64,000 nucleotides of DNA from Paracoccaceae bacterium (GTDB lineage Bacteria; Pseudomonadota; Alphaproteobacteria; Rhodobacterales; Rhodobacteraceae): NCBI GenBank assembly GCA_028284705.1, contig JANQRE010000038.1, forward strand, positions 62,001-126,000, written 5' to 3'. Below the pieces are notes generated by a model. It ran no database searches. It was not told the origin of the DNA and saw nothing but the letters and a program-made list of their open reading frames with translations. The position numbers and the translations under genes are program-made. Position 1 is the stretch's first letter; each line of letters starts with the position of its first letter. Positions 17,742 to 26,887 of this stretch are shown piece by piece.

Positions 17742-18946
17742 ACCGCTCTCAGCGCCAGAACTGCGTTCAGCCCACCAAAGGCGAAGGCATTTGACAGCGC
17801 GACCTCAACCTTCGCCTCGCGCGCCTCATTGGGCACCACGTCCAATGCGCATTCCGGGTCTGGTTCGTCATAGTTGATCGTTGGCGCAACGACACCGTCC
17901 TTCAACGCCATGATGCAGGCCAAGAGCTCAATCGCGCCGGTGCCGCCAATGGCATGTCCATGCATCGATTTGGTCGAGGAGATCATGAGCCGGTCCGCAT
18001 GCGCGCCAAAAACATCCGCGACCGCCGCACATTCGGTTTTGTCATTTGCGGCAGTACCCGTGCCGTGGGCGTTGATATACCCAACATCCATTTTGGCTAT
18101 TCCGGCATCGCGGATCGCGCCTTCCATAGCTCGGGAGGCGCCCTGTTTTGAGGGCATCACGATATCGCCCGCGTCCGAGGACATGGCAAAACCGACGACT
18201 TCGGCCAAAATCTCCGCCCCGCGGGCTTTGGCATGCTCATACTCTTCGAACACGAAGATCGCCGCGCCCTCACCCTGCACCATGCCATTACGATTGGCCG
18301 AGAACGGACGGCAGGCGTCCTTCGACATCACGCGCAGGCCTTCCCAGGCTTTCACACCGCCAAAGCAAAGCATCGACTCGGAACCGCCTGTAATCATCAC
18401 CGGCGCTAACCCCGAGCGGACCATCTGAAATGCCTGCCCCATGGCGTGGTTCGAGGACGCGCAAGCCGTGGCCACCGTGAAGGTCGGGCCCTTGAGATTG
18501 TGCTGCATCGACACATGGCTCGCCGCAGCATTGTTCATGAGCTTCGGCACGACGAACGGGTGCACCCGGTTTTTGCCCTCTTCGTAGACCGCGCGGTAAT
18601 TCTCGTCCTGCGTGTTCATGCCCCCGCCAGCCGTGCCGAGCACAACACCGGAACGCGCTGCCAGATCTCCAGAGAAGCTGAGACCCGCCTGCGCAATCGC
18701 CTCCTGCGCGGCGATCAGAGTGAATTGCGTGTATTTGTCATACAGCGCGATCTGCTGGCGATTGAACTGCGCATTCGGGTCATAGTCATGCACCTGCCCG
18801 CCGATCTGGATCGCCAAACGCTCCACATCGCGGATATCGAGCGGTCCGATACCACAACGCCCTTCTCGAAACGCCTCAAGTGTCTCAGGGACCGTTTTGC
18901 CAAGGGCATTGATCGTGCCTTGACCGGTAATGACAACGCGGGCCAC
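17738..18946 (-). CDS. Beta-ketoacyl-ACP synthase (FabF-type)
   Basis: 402-residue condensing enzyme extending acyl chains on ACP with malonyl-ACP. The Cys-His-His triad is visible: Cys in TACASSNHAMG, His in NAHGTGTAANDKTE, and His in TKSMHGHAIGGTG. GTG start with a GGGGTAG ribosome site. It lies 3 bp downstream of a dedicated ACP gene, itself downstream of lpxD. This points to synthesis of specialised acyl chains for lipid A in place of bulk fatty acid synthesis, since housekeeping fabF normally sits with fabD-fabG-acpP. Confidence 0.93.
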   Translation of the reverse strand: MARVVITGQGTINALGKTVPETLEAFREGRCGIGPLDIRDVERLAIQIGGQVHDYDPNAQFNRQQIALYDKYTQFTLIAAQEAIAQAGLSFSGDLAARSGVVLGTAGGGMNTQDENYRAVYEEGKNRVHPFVVPKLMNNAAASHVSMQHNLKGPTFTVATACASSNHAMGQAFQMVRSGLAPVMITGGSESMLCFGGVKAWEGLRVMSKDACRPFSANRNGMVQGEGAAIFVFEEYEHAKARGAEILAEVVGFAMSSDAGDIVMPSKQGASRAMEGAIRDAGIAKMDVGYINAHGTGTAANDKTECAAVADVFGAHADRLMISSTKSMHGHAIGGTGAIELLACIMALKDGVVAPTINYDEPDPECALDVVPNEAREAKVEVALSNAFAFGGLNAVLALRAV

Positions 18947-18949
18947 CGA

Positions 18950-19216
18950 CTACCCCTTTTGCTCCGCCACAAGCCCCTGCACGGCCTTCACAATGGCGGC
19001 CACGCTGGAAATGTCGAAATCGCTATCGGAGGGATCATTGGCGTTGAAGGGCACCGAGATATCAAAGGCCTCCTCGATGGCAAAAATGCTCTCCACCACC
19101 CCGAGGCTGTCGATTCCCAAATCTTCCAGCGATTGGTCGAGCGAGACGTCGCTCGGCTCCAGAACGGCTTGTTCTGCAATGATTTCAACGACTTTCGCTT
19201 GAATATCCTGCGCCAT
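18950..19216 (-). CDS. Acyl carrier protein, probably dedicated to lipid A acyl supply
   Basis: 88-residue acidic helical protein with the phosphopantetheine attachment serine in GIDSLGVVE near residue 37. It differs from housekeeping AcpP in its C-terminal half (FNANDPSDSDFDISSVAAIVKAVQ). Its position between lpxD and a ketoacyl synthase parallels the logic of rhizobial acpXL clusters, although it is not clearly AcpXL. The ATG at 19216 is chosen over an upstream in-frame start because it gives the normal ACP length. Confidence 0.9.
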   Translation of the reverse strand: MAQDIQAKVVEIIAEQAVLEPSDVSLDQSLEDLGIDSLGVVESIFAIEEAFDISVPFNANDPSDSDFDISSVAAIVKAVQGLVAEQKG

Positions 19217-19279
19217 ATCCGCCTCACCACTCGAGTTCTTGTGCCCCACTTAAGGGGTCTTGAGCAGCATTTCCATGGG

Positions 19280-20350
19280 CTATTTATCGCGTTGCAGAGA
19301 CTTCATAAAGCGCGGCAAACGGCGCAAAGCCTTCTGAATCTCGATATGGGTGTCCATTTTCACAGCCGGGTAGCCAAGTAACACACGGCCCGCCGGTGCA
19401 TTGGTGAAAATCTTCGTCGCCCCACCCGCAACCACATCATCGCCGACAAAAATATTGTCGTTGACCCCGCATTGACCGGCCATGACGACCCGATTTCCAA
19501 TCCGAGAGGACCCGGCGATCCCCACCTGCCCGCAAATCAGGCAATCCTGTCCGATCTGCACGTTGTGGCCGATATGAACGAGGTTATCGAGCTTCGTTCC
19601 ATCGCCGATGGACGTGTCGCGGATCGTACCGCGATCAATCGCAGAGTTGGCGCCGATTTCAACATTATTTCCGATGGTTACAGAGCCAAGCGAATGTATC
19701 CGTGTCCAGCTTTGCTGCGCCGCGTCGCCTTGATCGCCGAGACTCTCACGCACATTCTCAACGGCACTTTTCTCCGGCGTCACAAATGAAAAACCGTCCG
19801 AGCCGATCACAGCGCCCGGTTGCGCGATAAAATCATCGCCGATCTGCACGCGCGCGCCGATGCGTGCGCCCTGCAAGATCAATGCGTTATCGCCAATAGT
19901 TGACCCTTCCGCGATGCTGACATGGCTGGCGATCCGGGCATTCTTGCCGATTTTCACATTTGGCCCGATCACAACCATCGGTCCGATCCGCGTCTGCTCT
20001 CCAATCTCAGCACTTGGGTGGATATCGGATGTTCCGCTGATGCCTTCTTTGATGAAAGGCCCCGGGTCCATCAGCGACGTCAGCCCGGACATCGCATAGC
20101 GCGGGCGCGGCACAAAGATCGCAGCTTTCAACCCCAGGGCTTGCCAATCCGCCCCGTCCCACAGGATCGCAGCTTGCGCCTGACCTTCGGCGAGGCCATC
20201 GGCATATTTGGCATCCATGGCGAGCGCGAGTTGGTCCGCCCCTGCCATGGCGGGCTCCGCAGCACTGGCAATCCGCAGGCCGCCATCACCTTCAACGCGC
20301 GCACCGAGCGCACGGGCGATCTGATCAATCGTGAACGTGTTGTCGCGCAC
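19280..20350 (-). CDS. lpxD: UDP-3-O-acylglucosamine N-acyltransferase LpxD
   Basis: About 356-residue trimeric left-handed beta-helix enzyme that N-acylates UDP-3-O-acyl-glucosamine in the cytoplasm, the third step of lipid A synthesis. The N-terminal uridine-binding domain spans about residues 1-100. Hexapeptide repeats follow ([20 protein letters not shown] and many more), with the catalytic histidine expected in [18 protein letters not shown] at 20350 has GGAGGG at good spacing; a TTG two codons upstream sits too close to that site. The usual lpxA, lpxB, fabZ and bamA neighbours are absent. Confidence 0.95.
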   Translation of the reverse strand: MRDNTFTIDQIARALGARVEGDGGLRIASAAEPAMAGADQLALAMDAKYADGLAEGQAQAAILWDGADWQALGLKAAIFVPRPRYAMSGLTSLMDPGPFIKEGISGTSDIHPSAEIGEQTRIGPMVVIGPNVKIGKNARIASHVSIAEGSTIGDNALILQGARIGARVQIGDDFIAQPGAVIGSDGFSFVTPEKSAVENVRESLGDQGDAAQQSWTRIHSLGSVTIGNNVEIGANSAIDRGTIRDTSIGDGTKLDNLVHIGHNVQIGQDCLICGQVGIAGSSRIGNRVVMAGQCGVNDNIFVGDDVVAGGATKIFTNAPAGRVLLGYPAVKMDTHIEIQKALRRLPRFMKSLQRDK

Positions 20351-20395
20351 CGACAAAGCCCTCCATCCGTCCGGGACATCCCGGGCAGAGAAGTC

Positions 20396-22006
20396 TTAGC
20401 TTTGAACCGGGCCCAGAGAAACCCCGGCCTTGTTCAGGGCAGCGAAAATCCGGGCATCGCGGTTATAGACGTCGCGGCGATAATTCGGACGGCCCTTCGC
20501 ATCCACCCAGGCGGTGTAATAGGCGATATGCACCGGCAGCGGCTGCTTCAGGTCGACCCGGCGTTCGGCACGGGTCGCCAAAATGCCCTGGAAATAGTTC
20601 TTCGGATCAGTTTGCTGCGGCTGCAGGAGCGCATAAGCGAACTCGAAGGGCTTATGCACGCGCACGCAGCCGTGACTGAACGCGCGCACCTCCCGCCCAA
20701 AGAGCGATTTTGACGGCGTATCATGCAGGTAGATGTTGTATTTGTTGGGGAACATGAACTTCACGAGCCCCAACGCATTGCCCCGCGACGGCGGCTGTTT
20801 CATCGCAAACGGGAAGTTCTTCGCGTTGTAAGCGTTGAAATTGATCGCCGAGCGCGGCACCGGGCGACCGTTTGATCCGATGATCTGCAACTGACCCTGC
20901 GCGTTTGGATTGCGCTTCATCATCGGCAGATATTCTTTTGTCACGATCGAGCGCGGCACGTACCAGCTTGGGTTCACGACCATGAATTCCATCGTGTCGG
21001 AAAACTCCGGCGTGCGGCGGTCGGAGGTGTTCTTGCCGACGACAACGCGCGACCGGAAGGTCGATTTGCCGTTCTGCATGATATCGACGTGGAAGTCGGG
21101 GATGTTCACCCAGACGTGCTTTTTCTCCAGCGGACGGTTGTTCCAGCGACGCCGCTCCATCGCAACGAGCACCTGCTGGAGGCGGTCCGCCACGCCCTTG
21201 TTGATCTCCGAAATCGTGCCCGGTCCGGCCACTCCATCTGCTGCAAGACCGTGGGCAATCTGGAACTGCTGAACCGCAGATTGAATGTTTGCGTCATAGG
21301 TTTGCGTCGCGGTTTTGCGCAAGAAACCCATACGGATCAAACGGTTGCGCAACTGCACGACAGCACCGCCGGACGCGCCTGGTTTCAGCGATTTCGCCTG
21401 CGCCTTGTCGCCCCACCCACCTTTGGCGAGCAGTTTTTCGAGACGCAGCTTCTCCTTCTGAAGGCGCACATATTCCGGCGTGCGTGGCGCGAGCTTCTTC
21501 ATGAAACCTTGCGGGTTGGATTTCGAGAACGCCTCCAACGTCGCCGCGCGATCATAGCGCGCGACCTGCATGACCATGCCGCCATCGACACGGCGCGGGT
21601 CCACAATGCCAGAGCGCAGATCATCGGCATAGCTGAGGAACCGCTTGGCCGCTTCGACCTCAACCTTGCCGCGCGCCTTGGGATTTTTGGCGGCTTTCAT
21701 CATCTGCTTGAGACCATTTGCGTCGTAACGCGAGGCCGGCAGACCGTGATCGCCAGCTTTCGCAAAGGCCTTCAAAAGCGCTCCACGACGACGGCCATCG
21801 GCGTTTGTGACGAAGATCGGCTTGAAATTGCGCCCGCGATAAAAGGCCGCGAGATCTTTGTCATTCGCAACTGCTTCCGCGATGGATTGCTTCAAAGCGG
21901 TCACTGCCGCATCTGCCCGGCCCGCACCAAAAACCGGCAGCACTGCACCCGCAGCCCCTGCCAGCATCATCCGCAATGTCGTCCTGCGATTGAGATCGGT
22001 CGTCAT
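20396..22006 (-). CDS. L,D-transpeptidase, YcbB-like, Tat-exported
   Basis: 536-residue periplasmic enzyme expected to form meso-DAP to meso-DAP (3-3) cross-links in peptidoglycan. A Tat-type signal (RRTTLRMMLAGAAGAVLP) is followed by a scaffold domain and a peptidoglycan-binding domain (about residues 205-270, RNRLIRMGF, GLAADGVAGPGTISEIN). The YkuD catalytic domain has the motif HDTPSKSLF...FSHGCVRV with the nucleophilic cysteine. GAGG lies 7 bases before the ATG. Divergent from another Tat-exported wall protein across 299 bp. Confidence 0.94.
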   Translation of the reverse strand: MTTDLNRRTTLRMMLAGAAGAVLPVFGAGRADAAVTALKQSIAEAVANDKDLAAFYRGRNFKPIFVTNADGRRRGALLKAFAKAGDHGLPASRYDANGLKQMMKAAKNPKARGKVEVEAAKRFLSYADDLRSGIVDPRRVDGGMVMQVARYDRAATLEAFSKSNPQGFMKKLAPRTPEYVRLQKEKLRLEKLLAKGGWGDKAQAKSLKPGASGGAVVQLRNRLIRMGFLRKTATQTYDANIQSAVQQFQIAHGLAADGVAGPGTISEINKGVADRLQQVLVAMERRRWNNRPLEKKHVWVNIPDFHVDIMQNGKSTFRSRVVVGKNTSDRRTPEFSDTMEFMVVNPSWYVPRSIVTKEYLPMMKRNPNAQGQLQIIGSNGRPVPRSAINFNAYNAKNFPFAMKQPPSRGNALGLVKFMFPNKYNIYLHDTPSKSLFGREVRAFSHGCVRVHKPFEFAYALLQPQQTDPKNYFQGILATRAERRVDLKQPLPVHIAYYTAWVDAKGRPNYRRDVYNRDARIFAALNKAGVSLGPVQS

Positions 22007-22305
22007 GAAATGCCTCGTTACCTGTTCGCGCGGTTTGCTCCGGCAAGATCATTTTATCTCAGTGCCGCAGAGTCCATTCACATTCCCTAAACGCGCCCTC
22101 GTTTTTCAGGGCCGTTGCCGAAGAGTCACCTTTTTGCACCATTGGCTAAAAAGCCGCAGTTGCGCGAAAAATTGCCGATTTGCACCTTATTAACGCCTCT
22201 CTGCCAATGTCCGCTTGGTCGCAGAATCACTTTGTGCCATAACCCCGGCATCTGGGGTACAAATAGAGGCCGCAAAAGCGGTCGGGCGAACGGGACAGGC
22301 ATCTC
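22007..22305. other. Divergent intergenic region, promoters expected
   Basis: 299 bp between the L,D-transpeptidase and DUF882 genes. It must carry both promoters. I see a short hairpin (ACCCC...GGGGT near 22242-22260) and a TTAACG half-site at about 22194, but no convincing conserved operator and no small ORF with a ribosome site. Confidence 0.5.
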
Positions 22306-22875
22306 ATGAGCGAGAAGAATTCCGCTTTAATGACGCGTCGGGCACTGCTGGGTGCTTTCGCGGCGACCACTCTCACAGCAGCTCCGGTTTATCCAAAAGC
22401 ATTCGGTTTCCTGAAAGGCGCTGGCGATATCCGCCGGCTGAAAATGTATTCCGGACGCACCGGTGAATCGATTGACATCATCTACTGGATTGAAGGGAAC
22501 TACATCAAAGAGTCCCTCAAGGAAGTGAACCACTTCATGCGCGACTGGCGTCAAAACGCTGCGGCGCGCATCGACACACGCACCATCGACATCATGGCCG
22601 CATCGCACAACCTGCTCGGTGTCAGAGAGCCTTATATGCTGCTCTCGGGCTATCGATCGCCCAAGACCAATGCGATGCTGCGCTCGCGCTCACGCGGTGT
22701 GGCGAAAAACTCGCTTCACATGAAAGGGCAAGCGGCGGATTTACGTTTGAAATCGCGTACTGTCGGCCAAGTGGCCCGCGCCGCAGCCTCCTGCGCGGCT
22801 GGCGGTGTTGGACGGTATTCGGGGTCCAATTTCGTCCATATGGATTGCGGTCCGGTCCGCACCTGGGGTCGGTAA
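22306..22875 (+). CDS. DUF882/M15-like peptidase, Tat-exported (YcbK family)
   Basis: 189-residue periplasmic protein. A twin-arginine signal (TRRALLGAFAATTLTAAP) precedes a DUF882 domain related to M15 D,D-carboxypeptidases. Zinc-ligand-type motifs are visible: SGYRSPKTNAMLR, SLHMKGQAADLR (HxxxxxxD) and FVHMDCG (final histidine). It probably trims peptidoglycan peptides. It faces away from the L,D-transpeptidase, suggesting co-ordinated wall remodelling. A strong terminator follows. Confidence 0.9.
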   Translation: MSEKNSALMTRRALLGAFAATTLTAAPVYPKAFGFLKGAGDIRRLKMYSGRTGESIDIIYWIEGNYIKESLKEVNHFMRDWRQNAAARIDTRTIDIMAASHNLLGVREPYMLLSGYRSPKTNAMLRSRSRGVAKNSLHMKGQAADLRLKSRTVGQVARAAASCAAGGVGRYSGSNFVHMDCGPVRTWGR

Positions 22876-22904
22876 AACTCCGAACACTTGGCAGGGAATT
22901 TGGG

Positions 22905-22934
22905 AACGGTCGCTCGAAAGGCGGCCGTTTTTTC
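22905..22934 (+). terminator. Rho-independent terminator of the DUF882 gene
   Basis: AACGGTCGC and GCGGCCGTT pair as a 9-bp stem with one G-T pair and a 7-base loop, followed directly by TTTTC. It is 30 bases after the stop codon. Confidence 0.8.
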
Positions 22935-23020
22935 TTGGCCACCTCTCTTGGATCACGTTGTACTCATCCAGCGCGAATAGGACCGATAAAGCCGAAATCC
23001 AAACGTGAATGAACCGTAGA

Positions 23021-23130
23021 CGGGGTCTAATTTTCTTAGATTTGTATCCGGTCGAACAAAGGCCTATCTTCGCAGCCTGGCGCTATCTCGCCGGGGTCAA
23101 ACTCTAAAAATCTTAGATTTTGGATCGAAA
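23021..23130. repeat. Pair of imperfect direct repeats downstream of tRNA-Arg
   Basis: Two related copies of about 36-40 bases at 23021-23056 and 23091-23130. Both share a GGGGTC-AA start, a CTTAGATTT core and a GTATCC/GGATC-GAAC end. The second contains the palindrome AAAATC-TTA-GATTTT. They lie in the 250 bases between the DUF882 terminator and the 3' end of the tRNA, in a stretch without any ORF I trust. Confidence 0.5.
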
Positions 23131-23185
23131 CTGGTAACGAAATGAGGTGGCAGTAAGAGCAACCGACGTTTGTTCAGGGGGATTT

Positions 23186-23262
<77 letters not shown>

Positions 23263-23311
23263 CTGACCCGCTCTATAGCGACGCGGCTCTCCCCTCGCAA
23301 CGGCAAATGGC

Positions 23312-24532
23312 TCAGGCGAAAAGCTCGTGGCACAGCTCCAACGCATCGACCAGAACATCGATCTCAGACTTCGTGTTGTAGAGGCCAAAACTGGCGCGAC
23401 AGGTCGCGGTCACGCCGAGATGTTCCATCAGCGGCTGCGCACAATGGTGGCCCGCACGCACCGCCACACCGCGCTTGTCGAGCACGGTGGAGATGTCATG
23501 GGCATGCGCGGCGCCCTCAAGCGTGAAGGAGAAAATCGCAGCTTTATCAGCGCTCTGTCCCTGCACGTTCAACCAATTCAGCCCATCGAGTTTCGTCCGG
23601 GCATAGTCGCGCAAATCTCGCTCATGAGCCGCGACATTCCCCATGCCCAGCCCCATCAGGTAGTCGAGCGCCACACCGAGCCCGATCGTCTGCACGATCC
23701 CCGGCGTGCCTGCTTCAAATTTCATCGGGCCGTCATTGTAGGTGATCTCGTCGCGATGCACATCGCGGATCATGTCACCGCCCCCGAGGAAGGGTCGCAT
23801 CTCCGCCATCCGGTCGGGATGCACATAGATCGCGCCGGAGGCTGACGGGCCATAGAGCTTGTGCCCGGTGATCGCGTAGAAATCACAGCCGATCTCGGTG
23901 ACATTCACCGGCATATGCACCGCGCCTTGGGAACCATCGACCAGGACCGGCACGCCTTTCTCATGCGCGCCCGCGCAGATCGCTGCAACATCCACAGGCG
24001 TTCCCAACACGTTTGAAAGATGCGTCACGGCGATCAGCTTCGTTTTCGGGGTGATCGCCCCCAAAACCTTCTCCACATCCAGATCGCCATTGGCATCCAC
24101 ATCGACCCAGACGAGTTTCACACCCATGCGTTCACGCAGGAAATGCCAGGGCACGATATTGGCGTGGTGTTCCATGATCGACAGGATGATCTCGTCGCCC
24201 GCCTCCATACGGGGCATCGCCCAGCCATAGGCGACCATGTTGATGCCCTCGGTGGTGCCGGAATTCAGAATGATCGCGTCTTCGGAGGCCGCACCCAGAA
24301 AGGTCGCGATCTTGCCGCGCACCGCTTCATATTTCTCGGTCGCCAAGTTCGACAAGAAGTGTAAGCCACGGTGAACATTGGCATACTCCTCTGAATAGGC
24401 CCGGTTCACCGCATCGATCACGACCTGCGGTTTCTGCGCCGACGCCCCGTTGTCGAGATAGACGAGCGGTTTACCATTCACCTCCCGGCTCAGGATCGGG
24501 AAATCGGCGCGGACTTTCTCAACGTCATACAT
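23312..24532 (-). CDS. sufS: Cysteine desulfurase SufS
   Basis: 406-residue pyridoxal-phosphate enzyme releasing sulfur from cysteine for Fe-S cluster assembly. The PLP lysine lies in ITGHKLYGPSASG and the persulfide cysteine in RAGHHCAQPLM, as in group II desulfurases; RASFGLYNT follows. The ATG at 24532 lies within the last codons of the upstream Yip1 gene (8-bp overlap) and is preferred to an upstream TTG. Last gene of the long suf operon; I see no sufE, sufA or sufT after it in the window. Confidence 0.96.
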   Translation of the reverse strand: MYDVEKVRADFPILSREVNGKPLVYLDNGASAQKPQVVIDAVNRAYSEEYANVHRGLHFLSNLATEKYEAVRGKIATFLGAASEDAIILNSGTTEGINMVAYGWAMPRMEAGDEIILSIMEHHANIVPWHFLRERMGVKLVWVDVDANGDLDVEKVLGAITPKTKLIAVTHLSNVLGTPVDVAAICAGAHEKGVPVLVDGSQGAVHMPVNVTEIGCDFYAITGHKLYGPSASGAIYVHPDRMAEMRPFLGGGDMIRDVHRDEITYNDGPMKFEAGTPGIVQTIGLGVALDYLMGLGMGNVAAHERDLRDYARTKLDGLNWLNVQGQSADKAAIFSFTLEGAAHAHDISTVLDKRGVAVRAGHHCAQPLMEHLGVTATCRASFGLYNTKSEIDVLVDALELCHELFA

Positions 24533-25115
24533 TTTGCGGATCAATTCCCAAAATCACAGCGACAATCGCCAGCAGGATCGACAGACCAAACACCACGCCA
24601 ATGCTGGCACCCACAATCCCGGCAAAGACCAGCCCGAGGGAGCGAAAGGCATGTAGCTCAGCGACGAAATTCACAAAAAGCCAGATCGCCATGACACCGA
24701 CACCGAGGCCAAAAAGATTGCCAAGCCCGGGTGACAGAAACAGCAAGCCGATCTGCACCACCTGCGCCATCAGCATCAGCACTTGTGTCCAGACCACGGC
24801 CAGAAGGCTGCCGGAAAACCCGCCCACACCACCGAACATCCGGCCCAGATAATGCAGCGCGAAGACCGACAAAACCAAGACGCCGCCCGTCAGTGCGGCT
24901 AGCAGGAACGGAGAGGTCGGCAGAAGCGGGGTCGTGCCGGCGGATGGCGGCGCAACATACATCGCGACATTGTAGAGCACTGAACTCAAGGCCACGACCA
25001 GCCACATCGCGGGCCAAAGCACGCGCCGGTCGAGGTTCATATTCAGCAGCGCCCGCATCCCCTCGCGCGGCGAGGTGACGGACAATCTGGCCAGAGAAAG
25101 CAGAGCTTCAGTCAT
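24525..25115 (-). CDS. Yip1-family membrane protein, suf operon (second copy)
   Basis: 196-residue inner-membrane protein with five or six hydrophobic segments and the Yip1-like pattern of a short amphipathic N-terminus (RLSVTSPREGMRALL) before the first span. It resembles the preceding gene product in layout and likely arose by duplication. Function unknown. The start overlaps the stop of that gene as ATGA and the end overlaps the start of sufS, so translation is coupled through this stretch. Confidence 0.8.
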   Translation of the reverse strand: MTEALLSLARLSVTSPREGMRALLNMNLDRRVLWPAMWLVVALSSVLYNVAMYVAPPSAGTTPLLPTSPFLLAALTGGVLVLSVFALHYLGRMFGGVGGFSGSLLAVVWTQVLMLMAQVVQIGLLFLSPGLGNLFGLGVGVMAIWLFVNFVAELHAFRSLGLVFAGIVGASIGVVFGLSILLAIVAVILGIDPQNV

Positions 25116-25603
25116 AACTCCGCCTTTTCAACAAAGATCAGCCCGCTGAGCCAGACAAAAAGGAACATCGCAAAGCACAAAAGCGAGATTAGGCTCAAGC
25201 TCGCCCCGGCACCGACAAATCCCGCGACGAGGCCTTGCAACAGCACAAGCGGTGTGACCGCCATGAGGCCCCAGAACAGCGCAAGGCGCGCATGCAGCCA
25301 GGTGCCCTGCCCGCCAAACAAGCGGGCCACGAGGTGCGACAGCGCCGCGATGGCGTAGAAAATCAGCGGTGCGATAAGCACGGTGCCGAGGAAGGCCCCG
25401 CCCACAACCGCCTCAAATGGCGGTCCCTCCGGGTTCAAATGCGCTTCTCGCGACAGCCGCGGCAATTGCGCGACGAAGAACAAGAGACAGGCGATCATCA
25501 CCCAGGCCAGGGCCCGCTCTTCACCCGCGCCACGTGCCAAATGCCCGCGCATAACATCGCGGGGCGCGCGGTAGCTGCGCAATATCGATTGTGCCGTGGA
25601 CAT
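25112..25603 (-). CDS. Yip1-family membrane protein, suf operon (first copy)
   Basis: 163-residue inner-membrane protein with four hydrophobic spans after an N-terminal SYRAPRDVMRGHLARG segment that matches the corresponding part of its neighbour. It begins 3 bases after the sufD stop. Yip1-like genes next to sufS occur in Rhodobacterales suf clusters, but I know of no demonstrated role. It may tie sulfur mobilisation to the membrane, which is speculation. Confidence 0.8.
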   Translation of the reverse strand: MSTAQSILRSYRAPRDVMRGHLARGAGEERALAWVMIACLLFFVAQLPRLSREAHLNPEGPPFEAVVGGAFLGTVLIAPLIFYAIAALSHLVARLFGGQGTWLHARLALFWGLMAVTPLVLLQGLVAGFVGAGASLSLISLLCFAMFLFVWLSGLIFVEKAEL

Positions 25604-25606
25604 CTT

Positions 25607-26887
25607 CTAGCGGTGGCGGGCCAGCCAGTCCTGCAAGCGACCCAGCAACTCCTCCGAAATCGTCTCGTCCTCAACCTCATCCAGCGCTTCGGCCAGGAAG
25701 GCCAGAACCAGCAGATCCTGCGCTTCGGCTTCTGGCACCCCGCGCGAGCGCAGGTAAAACAAGGCCTCCTCATCAATCGCCCCGGAGGTCGAGCCGTGTG
25801 AGCACGCCACATCATCGGCGTAAATCTCAAGCTCCGGTTTGGCGAGGAATTGGCTGTCATCATCCAGAAGCAGCGACTGGCTGATCTGATAGCCATCGGT
25901 CTTCTGCGCACCTTCCTTCACCAGGATCTTGCCCTGAAAGACGCCGACCGCGCCATTGCGCAGCACTTTCTTGAAAACCTGACGGCTTTCGCAATTCAGC
26001 GCATCATGGGTGATGAAAACCGTGTCGTCATGGTGAAAATCACCGGTTTTGCCATCGCCAAGCGCGGCACCGGCCACATGGGCCACAGCGTCATCGCCGG
26101 TCAGCTCAATCACACATTCATTGCGCGTCAGCACGCCGTTCACCGTCATGGTGAAGGATTTATAGACACTCTCGGTGCCGAGGCGGGCAAACATATGCGT
26201 CACCGCGCGGCGCTCATGGTCGCGACCCTGCGCGCGGATATGGTGGAACTCGCCGCCATCCGCGACATCGATTTCCATGCATTTATTGAACCGTGCGGCG
26301 GCGGGGCCGTTTTCGAGGATCGTCAGCGAGGCGCCGCTTTCGACCTTCACCACATGGTGCAGGATCGCATCGGAATCCTCGTCATCATGAGCATAGATCA
26401 GCGAGATCGGCTTCGGGGCCTTGCCCGTCACGCGGATCACAACGCCATTCTTCGCATAAGCCGTGTTCAGCGCCGCGAAAGGACGCGAGACCGGGTCCTG
26501 CCCGCGGGCTTCCAGAACACCGTAAATGTCCTTCGCCCAGTGCAGATCGGCCTTGGCCGCCTCCGCGAGCATGTGAATTTCGACATGCTCCATCGCCAGA
26601 TCATCGGACGCCTCGGCATCGAACTGGCCATCCCGAAAGACCACTTTCAACCGATCCAGATTGGTAAAGAGAGGGATCTCACCCGGCCGAAACAAGGCCG
26701 CATGCGGGGTCGTATCGTAGCTGAGCGGCGCGGAATCGGTGAATTTCCAGTATTCATCGCGCTTGGTCGGCGCGCCCATGGCGTCGAACCGTGCCCGCGC
26801 GGCGGCTCGGGCTTCACTGGCCCAGGCACCCTGCCCGTCCGGCATGGTGAGCACGGCTTGTGCCCCTTGATGTGCAGGTTCAGCCAT
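25607..26887 (-). CDS. sufD: Fe-S cluster assembly protein SufD
   Basis: 426-residue cytosolic protein, partner of SufB and SufC in the SufBC2D scaffold. The C-terminal beta-helix core shows the family pattern GKILVKEGAQKTDGYQ, DDDSQFLAKPELEIYADDVACSHGSTSGAID and the LRSRGVPEAEAQDLL helix. SufD lacks the full cysteine set of SufB. It overlaps sufC by one base as TGATG. Confidence 0.96.
   Translation of the reverse strand: MAEPAHQGAQAVLTMPDGQGAWASEARAAARARFDAMGAPTKRDEYWKFTDSAPLSYDTTPHAALFRPGEIPLFTNLDRLKVVFRDGQFDAEASDDLAMEHVEIHMLAEAAKADLHWAKDIYGVLEARGQDPVSRPFAALNTAYAKNGVVIRVTGKAPKPISLIYAHDDEDSDAILHHVVKVESGASLTILENGPAAARFNKCMEIDVADGGEFHHIRAQGRDHERRAVTHMFARLGTESVYKSFTMTVNGVLTRNECVIELTGDDAVAHVAGAALGDGKTGDFHHDDTVFITHDALNCESRQVFKKVLRNGAVGVFQGKILVKEGAQKTDGYQISQSLLLDDDSQFLAKPELEIYADDVACSHGSTSGAIDEEALFYLRSRGVPEAEAQDLLVLAFLAEALDEVEDETISEELLGRLQDWLARHR

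Noticed and set aside
18446-19381. 311-codon plus-strand frame across the KAS and ACP genes
   Set aside because: Antisense to a KAS with a full catalytic triad and to an ACP with a pantetheine site.
23021-23130. attL/attR of an integrated element at tRNA-Arg
   Set aside because: The repeats do not copy the tRNA 3' end, and there is no integrase or foreign gene nearby.
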